NCBI GenBank assembly: GCA_963786945.1
Contig: CAWBAO010000003.1
Coordinates: 248,001 to 312,000 of the forward strand
DNA from: JADKCZ01 sp963786945
GTDB lineage: Bacteria; Myxococcota; Myxococcia; Myxococcales; Anaeromyxobacteraceae
Length of the DNA stretch: 64,000 nucleotides
Reading direction: 5' to 3'
Under the pieces are notes generated by a model. That model worked only from the letters and a program-made list of their open reading frames with translations. It did not search any database and was not told the DNA's origin. Of this stretch, positions 18,285 to 25,526 are shown piece after piece. Numbering within the stretch: position 1 is the stretch's first letter; each line of letters begins with the position of its first letter. A program made the position numbers and the translations under genes.

Positions 18285-19522
18285 TTCCGCTTCCCCTTCT
18301 GCAGCAGCAGGTAGCGGCCGGCCAGCAGGTCGGCGTCGGCCAGCTTCCGCTCGGCGTCGGCGATGGGCGCGCCGTTGAGCGAGAAGCCCTTGCCCTGGAT
18401 GCCCCGCCTGGCGTCGCCGCGCGACGTCGCCAGCCCCACCCTCACCAGGGCGTCGGTGACGGAGAGCGCGGAGAGCTCGGCGCGCGGCAGCTCGGCCGCC
18501 GGGATCTCGCGCCGCAGCACCTCGAAGACCTCGGCGCCGGCCGTCCTGAGATCGGTGCCGCCGAAGAGCAGGCGGCTGGCCGCCACCACGCCCTGCATGG
18601 TGGCCTCGCCGTGGACCCGGGCCGTCATCTCCTCGGCCAGCGCGCGCTGCGCCGCCCGCTGGCCGGGGTCGGCGGCGTGGCGCTGGAGCAGCGCGTCGAG
18701 GGCCGCCACCGGCTGGAAGCTGAAGAACTTGAGCACCCGCTCCACGTCGCGGTCGTCGGTGTTGAGCCAGAACTGGAAGAACTTGTAGGGGGTGGTCTTG
18801 TGCGGGTCGAGCCAGACCGCCCCCTCCTCGGTCTTGCCGAACTTGGCCCCCGAGGCGGTGGTGAGCAGCGGCACCACCAGGCCGTGGGCCCCCTTCCCCT
18901 CCTTGCGGGAGATGAGCTCGGCGCCGGCGGTGATGTTGCCCCACTGGTCGCTGCCGCCCATCTGCAGCTCGCAGCGGTCGGACTTCCAGAGGTGCCAGAA
19001 GTCGTAGGACTGGACCAGCATGTAGCTGAACTCGGTGAAGGAGATGCCCGCCTCCATGCGGTTCTTCACCGAGTCCTTGCCCAGCATGTAGTTGACGGTG
19101 AAGTGCTTGCCGACGTCGCGGAGGAACTCCATCAGCCCGAGCGGCCGCAGCCAGTCGGCGTTGTTGCGCACCAGCGCGGCGTTGGGGCCGTCGAAGCGGA
19201 GGAACCGCTCGAGCTGGGCGCGGACCGCCGCCACGTTCCGGTCGATCTCCTCGACGGTGAGCACCGGCCGCTCGGTCCGCTTGCCGGAGGGGTCGCCCAC
19301 CATGCCGGTGCCGCCGCCCACCACCATGATGGGCGTGCCGCCGGTCCGCTGCAGCCAGGAGAGCGCCATGACCGGCAGCAGGTGGCCGACGTGGAGCGAG
19401 TCGGCGGTCGGGTCGAAGCCGACGTAGCCGGTGATGGGCCCCTGCGCCAGGCGCTCGGCGAGGCCGGGGGTGAGCTCGGCGACGAGGCCGCGGGGGGTCA
19501 GCTCTTCGATCAGCGTGGGCAT
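18260..19522 (-). CDS. tyrS: Tyrosyl-tRNA synthetase
   Basis: A class I aminoacyl-tRNA synthetase, 420 residues from ATG 19522; an in-frame ATG at 19534 would add four. The later start is preferred because a TACGAT -10 hexamer overlaps the first ATG. The HIGH motif appears as HVGH within DPTADSLHVGHLLP, the tyrosine/tRNA region contains MGGSDQWGN, and KMSKS appears as KFGKT (TyrRS of the TyrRZ-like type often has KFGKS/T). The C-terminal S4 RNA-binding domain contains DARRGIQGKGFSLNG. An essential housekeeping gene; length matches the family. Confidence 0.95.
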   Translation of the reverse strand: MPTLIEELTPRGLVAELTPGLAERLAQGPITGYVGFDPTADSLHVGHLLPVMALSWLQRTGGTPIMVVGGGTGMVGDPSGKRTERPVLTVEEIDRNVAAVRAQLERFLRFDGPNAALVRNNADWLRPLGLMEFLRDVGKHFTVNYMLGKDSVKNRMEAGISFTEFSYMLVQSYDFWHLWKSDRCELQMGGSDQWGNITAGAELISRKEGKGAHGLVVPLLTTASGAKFGKTEEGAVWLDPHKTTPYKFFQFWLNTDDRDVERVLKFFSFQPVAALDALLQRHAADPGQRAAQRALAEEMTARVHGEATMQGVVAASRLLFGGTDLRTAGAEVFEVLRREIPAAELPRAELSALSVTDALVRVGLATSRGDARRGIQGKGFSLNGAPIADAERKLADADLLAGRYLLLQKGKRNYALLVAG

Positions 19523-19532
19523 GGCGGGCGGC

Positions 19533-19538
19533 ATCGTA
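19533..19538 (-). promoter_or_regulatory. TAnnnT -10 element (TACGAT) before tyrS
   Basis: On the minus strand TACGAT lies 10 bases before the ATG at 19522 and overlaps the upstream in-frame ATG, arguing for the downstream start and an almost leaderless message. Confidence 0.4.
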
Positions 19539-19586
19539 ATCGAACGTCCCCCCCGGGGGGAACCGGCGACGGGCCGGCCGCGGCGT

Positions 19587-19592
19587 TACACT
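19587..19592 (+). promoter_or_regulatory. TAnnnT -10 element (TACACT), leaderless type
   Basis: TACACT ends 6 bases before the ATG at 19599, and the gap (GCCCGC) holds no Shine-Dalgarno. Confidence 0.42.
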
Positions 19593-19598
19593 GCCCGC

Positions 19599-20576
19599 AT
19601 GGCCACCAGGAAGCGCCCCGTCACCAAGACCGGCAAGCCGCGGGCCCGCAAGGGCGTCAAGCTGAGGCCCACCGACCTCGGCGCCACCGACCTCAAGGTC
19701 GAGACCCCGCCGCCCGAGGTGGCGGCGCTCGTCGCCGCGGTGGAGGCCGACGGCGGCGCGGTGCTGGCCACCTATCGCGAGCCGCTCGGGGGCCACCTGC
19801 TGCTGCTCACCGCGCTGCCGGTGGAGAAGGTGGAGCGGACGCCGTTCCAGCGCGACGTCTCGGACGGCCACGTCCGCCGCCTCACCGTGGCCATGGACAA
19901 GACCCGCCGCTACCTCGACCCCATCATCGCCACCCGCGAGCCGGACGGCCGGTACCTCACGCCCAACGGCGGCCACCGGCTCACCGCGCTCAAGGAGCTG
20001 GGGGCCCGGGCGGTGCTGGCGCTGCTGGTGCCGGAGCGCGAGGTGGCCTACCAGATCCTCGCCCTCAACATCGAGAAGGCCCACAACCTGCGCGAGAAGG
20101 CGCTGGAGGTGGCGCGCATGTACCAGGACCTGGCCGGCTCGCTCGACCCGAAGGAGACCGAGATGGAGCTCCAGTTCGAGGAGGCGGCGCTGGTGACGCT
20201 GGGCTTCGGCTACCAGGAGCGCGGGCGGCTCTCCGGCTCGGTCTACGCCCCCATCCTGCGCAAGGTGGACGGCTTCCTGGCCCAGCCGCTCTCCAGGGCC
20301 ATCGAGGAGCGGCGGCGGCGCGCCGCGGTGGTGCTGGCCTTCGACGAGGCGGTGGCCGGCGCCGTGGCGCGGCTCAAGGAGAAGGGCTTCGACTCGCCCT
20401 ACCTCAAGGCCTTCGTGGTGGCGCGGGTCAACCCGCTCCGCTTCATGAAGGGGGCGGCGCCACCCTTCGACGAGCTCTTCGCCACCATGACCCGGCGGGC
20501 GGCCGGCATGGACCCGTCGAAGGTGAAGAGCGAGGACGTGGCCAGGAGCGGCGGCGCGGCCGCCGACGGCGACTAG
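19599..20576 (+). CDS. ParB N-terminal-like domain protein
   Basis: 325 residues. After a basic N-terminus (MATRKRPVTKTGKPRARKG) comes a ParB/Srx-like fold with ALPVEKVERTPFQRDVS and the conserved NGGHRLTALKELGA loop (near 127-140), which in ParB proteins forms the CTP-binding GxxRxxA-type box. Downstream helices (NIEKAHNLREKALEVARMY) resemble a ParB central helical segment. No ParA partner is adjacent, and it sits alone between tyrS and rlmE, so it is probably not the main chromosome-segregation ParB. It could be a nuclease-like or DNA-binding relative. The start follows a leaderless-type -10; the stop overlaps convergent rlmE by 4 bases. Confidence 0.75.
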   Translation: MATRKRPVTKTGKPRARKGVKLRPTDLGATDLKVETPPPEVAALVAAVEADGGAVLATYREPLGGHLLLLTALPVEKVERTPFQRDVSDGHVRRLTVAMDKTRRYLDPIIATREPDGRYLTPNGGHRLTALKELGARAVLALLVPEREVAYQILALNIEKAHNLREKALEVARMYQDLAGSLDPKETEMELQFEEAALVTLGFGYQERGRLSGSVYAPILRKVDGFLAQPLSRAIEERRRRAAVVLAFDEAVAGAVARLKEKGFDSPYLKAFVVARVNPLRFMKGAAPPFDELFATMTRRAAGMDPSKVKSEDVARSGGAAADGD

Positions 20577-21223
20577 CGCTTCGTCCCGGTGGGTCCCTCG
20601 CGCCCGGCGGCCGGCACCACGGGGCCCTGCCGGTACCCGAGCCCGACCAGGAAGCACTCGTAGCTGTGCTCGCGGGTGGCCTCGGGCCGCACGATGTGGA
20701 CCTTCTCGAAGCGCTCCTGCAGCTCCTTGCGGAAGGCGGGGAAGTCGCCGCCCACGAAGACCTTGGTGACGAAGGCGCCGCCGTGCCTCAGGGTCTGCTC
20801 GGCCACGCCCAGCGCCATGCGGCACAGCTCCAGCGAGCGGGCCTCGTCGGTCACCTTGATGCCGATGGTCTTGGGGGCCATGTCGCTGGTGACCAGGTCG
20901 TAGGGGCCGGGGTGGAGCTGCCGGATCCGGTCGAGCGCGTCCGGCTGGAGCAGGTCGACCACCGCCGTCCTGACCCAGGGCTTCCCGATGCGCCGGATCT
21001 CCTCGAGATCGACGCCCACCGCGATCCCCTTCTCCCCCACCACCTCGGCGAGGACCTGCAGGAAGCCGCCCGGGGCGGCGCCGAGGTCGAGCACGGCCTG
21101 CCCCTTCCTGAGGATGGGGTGGCGCTTGAGGATCTCGTCGATCTTGAAGGCCGAGCGGGCCCGGTAGCCGGCCTTCTTGGCCTGCCGGAAGTAGAAATCC
21201 TTTGGATCGTAGGGCTTCGACAT
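20573..21223 (-). CDS. rlmE: 23S rRNA 2'-O-methyltransferase (RrmJ/FtsJ family)
   Basis: 216 residues from the ATG at 21223 (MSKPYDPKDFYFRQAKKAGY); ten extra in-frame codons upstream look spurious. It shows the RrmJ pattern RARSAFKIDEIL, the SAM-binding DLGAAPGGFLQVLAE, the catalytic-tetrad positions Lys (AFKI), Asp (SDMAPKTIG), Lys (VTKVFVGGD) and Glu (SYECFLVG). It methylates U2552 of the 23S A-loop during 50S maturation. Length fits the family (209 in E. coli). Confidence 0.92.
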   Translation of the reverse strand: MSKPYDPKDFYFRQAKKAGYRARSAFKIDEILKRHPILRKGQAVLDLGAAPGGFLQVLAEVVGEKGIAVGVDLEEIRRIGKPWVRTAVVDLLQPDALDRIRQLHPGPYDLVTSDMAPKTIGIKVTDEARSLELCRMALGVAEQTLRHGGAFVTKVFVGGDFPAFRKELQERFEKVHIVRPEATREHSYECFLVGLGYRQGPVVPAAGREGPTGTKR

Positions 21224-21263
21224 GGGGTCCCGTCCGCCGCAGTGCAATCGCACGGTTCTCGCC

Positions 21264-21293
21264 TTGACTCAAGCCGAGCCCCCATCGGATAAA
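21264..21293 (+). promoter_or_regulatory. Sigma-70 promoter of the ferredoxin gene
   Basis: TTGACT (21264-21269), an 18-base spacer and GATAAA (21288-21293), about 56 bases before the ferredoxin ATG. Confidence 0.5.
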
Positions 21294-21349
21294 CCGCTCG
21301 ACCTTCTCACTCGAAGAACGCCCGCGGGGCGGCAGAAAGGGACATCGCC

Positions 21350-21655
21350 ATGGCCACCACGATCACCGAGGAGTGCATCAACTGCGGAGCTTGCGAGCCG
21401 GAGTGTCCCAACGGCGCCATCACCCAGGGCGACGACATCTACATCATCGACCCGAAGCTCTGCACCGAGTGCGTCGGCTTCCATGACGAGGAGGCCTGCG
21501 CGGCGGTCTGCCCGGTCGACTGCTGCGTGCAGGACCCGAACAACATCGAGACCGAGGAGGTCCTCTACGCCCGCCTCGCCACCGTGCACGCCGGCAAGGA
21601 GTTCCCGCCGCTGGCCTCGCTGCCCGCCAACCTCTCCCGGTTCCGCAAGGCCTAG
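21350..21655 (+). CDS. YfhL-type 2[4Fe-4S] ferredoxin
   Basis: 101 residues. The first cluster motif is CINCGACEPECPNGAI (C-x2-C-x2-C-x3-CP), and the second begins LCTECVGFHDEEACAAVCPVDC, with the long insertion between the second and third cysteines seen in YfhL/Allochromatium-type ferredoxins. It is a small soluble low-potential electron carrier. SD AAAGGGA precedes the ATG at 21350. It has its own promoter and stands alone; the next gene is a TPP enzyme, so it could serve as electron carrier for a nearby oxidoreductase, but nothing proves it. Confidence 0.92.
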   Translation: MATTITEECINCGACEPECPNGAITQGDDIYIIDPKLCTECVGFHDEEACAAVCPVDCCVQDPNNIETEEVLYARLATVHAGKEFPPLASLPANLSRFRKA

Positions 21656-21745
21656 GCTCCTCGAGCCCGCCGGGCGTCGACGCCTCGCGTGCCATGCGGC
21701 GCGCGGGGCGTTCGCGTCTTAAGCTCCCGGGCTGGAGGGACACCC

Positions 21746-23398
21746 GTGTCCGACAACCTGAGCGGCGGCCGCCTGGTCGCCCGCATGCTGAAGCAGGAGG
21801 GGGTCACCACCGCCTTCACCCTCTCCGGCCTGCACATCGCCCCCATCTACGCCGGCTGCGTCGAGGAGGGGATCCGGCTCGTCGACACCCGCCACGAGCA
21901 GGCCGCGGCGCACGCCGCCGACGCCTGGGCCCGGCTCACCCGCGGCGTGGGCGTGGCCATCGTCACCGCAGGGCCGGGGGTCACCGACGCGGTGACCGGC
22001 GTGGCCAACGCCTTCAGCGCCGCGGTCCCGCTGCTGCTGCTGGGCGGCGCCGCCCCCACCTTCAACCAGGGGCGCGGCGCGCTGCAGGAGATGCCGCAGG
22101 TCCAGCTCTTCGCCGGCATCACCAAGTGGTCGGACCGGGTGCCCTCGCCCGAGCTCATCCCCACCTACCTCGCCAAGGCCTTCCGGGTGGCGCGCGCCGG
22201 CCGGCCCGGCCCGGTCTTCCTCGAGCTGCCCTGGGACATCCTCTCCAACGGCGCCGAGGAGTCGCTGGCCGACGCGCAGACCCGCTACCGGACCGAGGCC
22301 CGCAGCCCCGGCGACCCGGCCATGGTGGCGGCGGCGCAGGCGCTGCTGGCGCGCGCCGAGCGGCCGGTGCTGCTGGCCGGCTCGTCGATCTGGTGGGACG
22401 GGGCGTGGGAGGCGCTGCGGGCCCTGGCCGAATCGACCGGCGTGCCCGTCTACCTGAACGGCATGGGGCGCGGCTGCCTGCCCAGCGACCACCCCTCCTT
22501 CCTCCAGCTCTCGCGCAAGGAGGCGCTGGGACGCGCCGACGTGGTGCTGGTGGTGGGGACGCCGCTCGACTTCCGCGTCGGCTACGGGAGCCCGCCCACC
22601 TTCGCCGGGGACGCCCGCGTCATCCAGGTGGACATCGACGGCTCGGACATCGGCCGGAACCGGCCGGTGGAGGTCGGCATCATCGGCGACTCGCGCTCGG
22701 TGCTCGAGCAGCTGCGGGCCGGCGCGACCCGCTGGGGCGCGGCGGGCTGGCTCGGCGAGCTGCGGGCGGCGGAGACCGGGCGGCGCGAGCAGCAGGCGGT
22801 CTTCGAGGCCAGCGACCAGCGCCCCATCCACCACTTCCGGCTGGCCCGCGCGCTCGACGAGGTGGCCAGCCGGGTCGGCGACGTCACCTTCGTGGGCGAC
22901 GGCGGCAACGTGGTGGCGGTGGCCGCCAAGGTGCTGCGGGTGGGCGGCCCGGGGCGCTGGCTCGACCCCGGCCCGCTCGGCTGCCTCGGGGTGGGCGCCC
23001 CCTTCGCCATCGCCGCCAAGCTCCTCCACCCCGAGCGCCACGTCTGCGTGGTGCAGGGGGACGGGGCCTTCGGCCTGAACGGCATGGACTTCGAGACCGC
23101 CATCCGCTTCAAGCTGCCCATGGTGGTGGTGGTCGGGAACGACGCCGCCTGGGGGCAGATCCTGGTGCCGCAGCGGGCCATGTACGGCGAGGACCGGTCG
23201 CCGGCCACCACCCTGGCGCCCACCCGGTACGACCAGGTGGTCAAGGCGCTGGGCGGCGACGGCGAGCACGTCGACGACCCGGCGCAGCTGGTCCCCGCGC
23301 TCACCCGGGCCTTCGCCAGCGGGAAGGTCTACTGCGTCGACGTGGCCATCGATCCCGAGGCGGCGGCGGCCAGCGGCGCGGCCGGCTACGCGGTGTGA
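21746..23398 (+). CDS. Thiamine-pyrophosphate-dependent enzyme (acetolactate synthase-like)
   Basis: 550 residues from the GTG at 21746, which has a good SD (GGAGGGA at 21734-21740). The architecture is pyrimidine-binding domain (catalytic Glu in DTRHEQAAAH), central domain, then pyrophosphate-binding domain with GDGAFGLN plus WGQ. The fold and order are those of the acetohydroxyacid synthase/oxalyl-CoA decarboxylase/benzoylformate decarboxylase family. There is no regulatory subunit (ilvN) or other ilv gene nearby, so it is probably a catabolic or unassigned decarboligase instead of biosynthetic IlvB. Substrate unknown. Confidence 0.85.
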   Translation: MSDNLSGGRLVARMLKQEGVTTAFTLSGLHIAPIYAGCVEEGIRLVDTRHEQAAAHAADAWARLTRGVGVAIVTAGPGVTDAVTGVANAFSAAVPLLLLGGAAPTFNQGRGALQEMPQVQLFAGITKWSDRVPSPELIPTYLAKAFRVARAGRPGPVFLELPWDILSNGAEESLADAQTRYRTEARSPGDPAMVAAAQALLARAERPVLLAGSSIWWDGAWEALRALAESTGVPVYLNGMGRGCLPSDHPSFLQLSRKEALGRADVVLVVGTPLDFRVGYGSPPTFAGDARVIQVDIDGSDIGRNRPVEVGIIGDSRSVLEQLRAGATRWGAAGWLGELRAAETGRREQQAVFEASDQRPIHHFRLARALDEVASRVGDVTFVGDGGNVVAVAAKVLRVGGPGRWLDPGPLGCLGVGAPFAIAAKLLHPERHVCVVQGDGAFGLNGMDFETAIRFKLPMVVVVGNDAAWGQILVPQRAMYGEDRSPATTLAPTRYDQVVKALGGDGEHVDDPAQLVPALTRAFASGKVYCVDVAIDPEAAAASGAAGYAV

Positions 23399-23504
23399 CG
23401 CCCCGTCCCGGGCCTTACGGTCCGTGGGCGTTGGTGGGAGCATCCGCTGGCCCGGCGACCGGCCGGGCACATGCGGGCCCGTGCGCGGGCCGGGAGGAGC
23501 CCCG

Positions 23505-24230
23505 ATGCGAAGGACCATGATGGCCGTGCTGGCGCTGTCGCTGGCGGCCTGCGGGATCAGCCGCGAGCAGTACGCGGCCAAGGACGCCGAGCTGCTCAAG
23601 TACCAGAAGATGTACGGCGACGAGACCGGCAAGACCAAGGCGCTGGAGGCCAAGGTGTCCGAGCTCGACACGCAGGTGGCCGCCACCCAGGCCAGGCTCA
23701 AGGCGGTGGAGGACGAGAAGGCGCGGGCCGAGTCGTCGCTGGCGATCAGCAACGCCCAGAAGGAGAAGCTGGCCCAGTCGCTGGAGCGGCAGATCAAGGA
23801 AGGCCAGGTGGAGATCTCCGAGCTGCGCGGCAAGATGACCGTGAAGCTGAAGGACAAGGTGCTCTTCGCCTCCGGCTCGGCGGCCCTCGGCAAGGAGGGC
23901 AAGAAGGCGCTCGACGCCGTGGCCGACGCCTTCAAGGACCTGCACGACCGGAACGTGGTGGTGGCCGGCTTCACCGACAACATGCCGGTGGGGAAGGCCG
24001 GCCCGTTCAAGGACAACTGGGATCTCTCCACCGCCCGGGCCGTCGCCGTGGTCCGCTACCTGGCGGCGAAGGGGGTCGATCCGGCCATGCTGGGCGCGCT
24101 CGGCTTCTCGCAGTACCGGCCGGTCGTCCCCAACAACACGCCGGCCAACCGGAGCCTCAACCGGCGCATCGAGATCGGCCTCACCTCGGCGGACTACATC
24201 CCGCCCACGGTGGAGGTCCCCAAGAAGTAG
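23505..24230 (+). CDS. OmpA-family lipoprotein with coiled coil
   Basis: 241 residues from the ATG at 23505 (SD GGGAGGAG). A lipoprotein signal ends in lipobox LAAC with Cys at about residue 17. Residues about 30-115 form a heptad-rich coiled coil (TKALEAKVSELDTQVAATQ and onward), and the C-terminus is an OmpA/MotB-like peptidoglycan-binding domain (VLFASGSAALGKEGKKALD, GFTDNMPV, NRRIEIGL). Expected location is the outer-membrane inner leaflet, reaching peptidoglycan. The family tethers the outer membrane to the wall or serves motility or gliding complexes in myxobacteria; no motility genes are adjacent. Confidence 0.88.
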   Translation: MRRTMMAVLALSLAACGISREQYAAKDAELLKYQKMYGDETGKTKALEAKVSELDTQVAATQARLKAVEDEKARAESSLAISNAQKEKLAQSLERQIKEGQVEISELRGKMTVKLKDKVLFASGSAALGKEGKKALDAVADAFKDLHDRNVVVAGFTDNMPVGKAGPFKDNWDLSTARAVAVVRYLAAKGVDPAMLGALGFSQYRPVVPNNTPANRSLNRRIEIGLTSADYIPPTVEVPKK

Positions 24231-24264
24231 GCGGCCGCCCGACTCCTCGAAGCTGATCCCGGCC

Positions 24265-25197
24265 ATGAACTACCGGAAGCTCGGCCGCAGCGACCTCGTG
24301 GTCTCCGAGATCGCCCTCGGCTCCTGGCTCACCTACGGCGGCGGCGTCGGGCGCGCCGAGGCGGAGGCCTGCCTGGAGGCGGCCTTCGCCGCCGGGATCA
24401 ACTTCATCGACACCGCCAACGTCTACGCCCGCGGCGCCGCCGAGGCGTTCCTCGGCGAGGCGCTGGCCCGGGTCCCGCGCGACCGCTACGTGCTCGCCAC
24501 CAAGGTCTTCTTCCCGATGTCGGAGAACGACCGGGGGCTCTCGGCGGCGCAGATCGAGAAGCAGCTCGACGCCTCGCTGAAGCGGCTGCGCGTGGACCAC
24601 GTCGACCTCTACCAGTGCCACCGCTACGACCCGGCCACGCCGCTCGAGGAGACCATGGCGGCGCTCGACCGGGCGGTGCGGCAGGGGAAGACGCGCTGGC
24701 TCGGCTTCTCGGAGTGGAGCCCGGCCCAGATCCGGGCCTCGCTGGCCCTGCCGGGCGCCCGCTTCGTCTCGTCCCAGCCGCAGTACTCGCTCCTCTGGCG
24801 CCAGCCGGAGGCCGAGGTCTTCCCGCTCTGCGCCCGGGAGGGGATCGGCCAGATCGTCTGGTCGCCGCTCCGCCAGGGGATCCTGACCGGGAAGTACCGG
24901 CCCGGCGCGGCGCCGCCGGCCGGCTCGCGGGCCACCAGCCCGGAGATGAACGCCTTCCTCGGCGGTCAGCTCGAGCCGGCGGTGCTCGGGCGGGTGCAGC
25001 GGCTCGTCCCCATCGCCGCGGAGCTCGGGCTGACGGTGGCGCAGCTGGCGCTGGCCTGGGTGCTGCGCCGGCCCGAGGTGACCTCGGCCATCATCGGCGC
25101 CACCCGCCCGGCCCAGGTCATGGAGAACGCGGCGGCCTCCGGCGTGAAGCTCGCGCCGGAGACGCTGGCGCGGATCGAGGCGGCCCTGGCCGGGTGA
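24265..25197 (+). CDS. Aldo/keto reductase
   Basis: 310 residues, a (beta/alpha)8 NADPH-dependent oxidoreductase. The catalytic tetrad is visible: Asp in FIDTANVY, Tyr in the same motif, Lys in ATKVFF and His in YQCHRYD. The end, EVTSAIIGATRPAQVMENAAA, is the usual cofactor-binding C-terminal block. It belongs to the YghZ/potassium-channel-beta-like branch, which reduces aldehydes such as methylglyoxal or glyceraldehyde derivatives. Likely a stand-alone gene; physiological substrate not readable. Confidence 0.9.
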   Translation: MNYRKLGRSDLVVSEIALGSWLTYGGGVGRAEAEACLEAAFAAGINFIDTANVYARGAAEAFLGEALARVPRDRYVLATKVFFPMSENDRGLSAAQIEKQLDASLKRLRVDHVDLYQCHRYDPATPLEETMAALDRAVRQGKTRWLGFSEWSPAQIRASLALPGARFVSSQPQYSLLWRQPEAEVFPLCAREGIGQIVWSPLRQGILTGKYRPGAAPPAGSRATSPEMNAFLGGQLEPAVLGRVQRLVPIAAELGLTVAQLALAWVLRRPEVTSAIIGATRPAQVMENAAASGVKLAPETLARIEAALAG

Positions 25198-25289
25198 GCC
25201 GTTCCGCCCACGCCGACCCAGGGCGCGGGGAACCCTCGTCGGGGCGACGTCCAGCCGAGTCGATGGCCGGGGGAAGTCCGCGTTCCGGG

Positions 25290-25318
25290 TTGACCGTGGG
25301 ATTCCGCGGTGCTACGTA
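25290..25318 (+). promoter_or_regulatory. Promoter of tRNA-Pro
   Basis: TTGACC (25290-25295), a 17-base spacer and TACGTA (25313-25318), ending 18 bases before the tRNA. The -35 is close to consensus; the -10 is weak. Confidence 0.5.
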
Positions 25319-25336
25319 CGCCGTCCCTGCAGCACC

Positions 25337-25422
<86 letters not shown>

Positions 25423-25425
25423 TTC

Positions 25426-25470
25426 GAAGGCCCCGAGGTTCCTCGCGAAAGCGGGCGCCTCGGGGCCTTC
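25426..25470. terminator. Strong inverted repeat / bidirectional terminator
   Basis: GAAGGCCCCGAGG (25426-25438) is perfectly complementary to CCTCGGGGCCTTC (25458-25470), a 13-base-pair stem with a 19-base loop. It lies just after tRNA-Pro (+) and before the end of the molybdopterin oxidoreductase gene (-). Confidence 0.7.
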
Positions 25471-25526
25471 ACTTTCGGCCTGGAGCAGCCGCCCTGGCCT
25501 CGCAGCTCGCCGGCGCCGGCGCGCGG

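Noticed and set aside
17580..21272. 1,230-codon minus-strand open frame
   Set aside because: Overlaps tyrS, the ParB-like gene and rlmE in the wrong frame; no domain recognisable.
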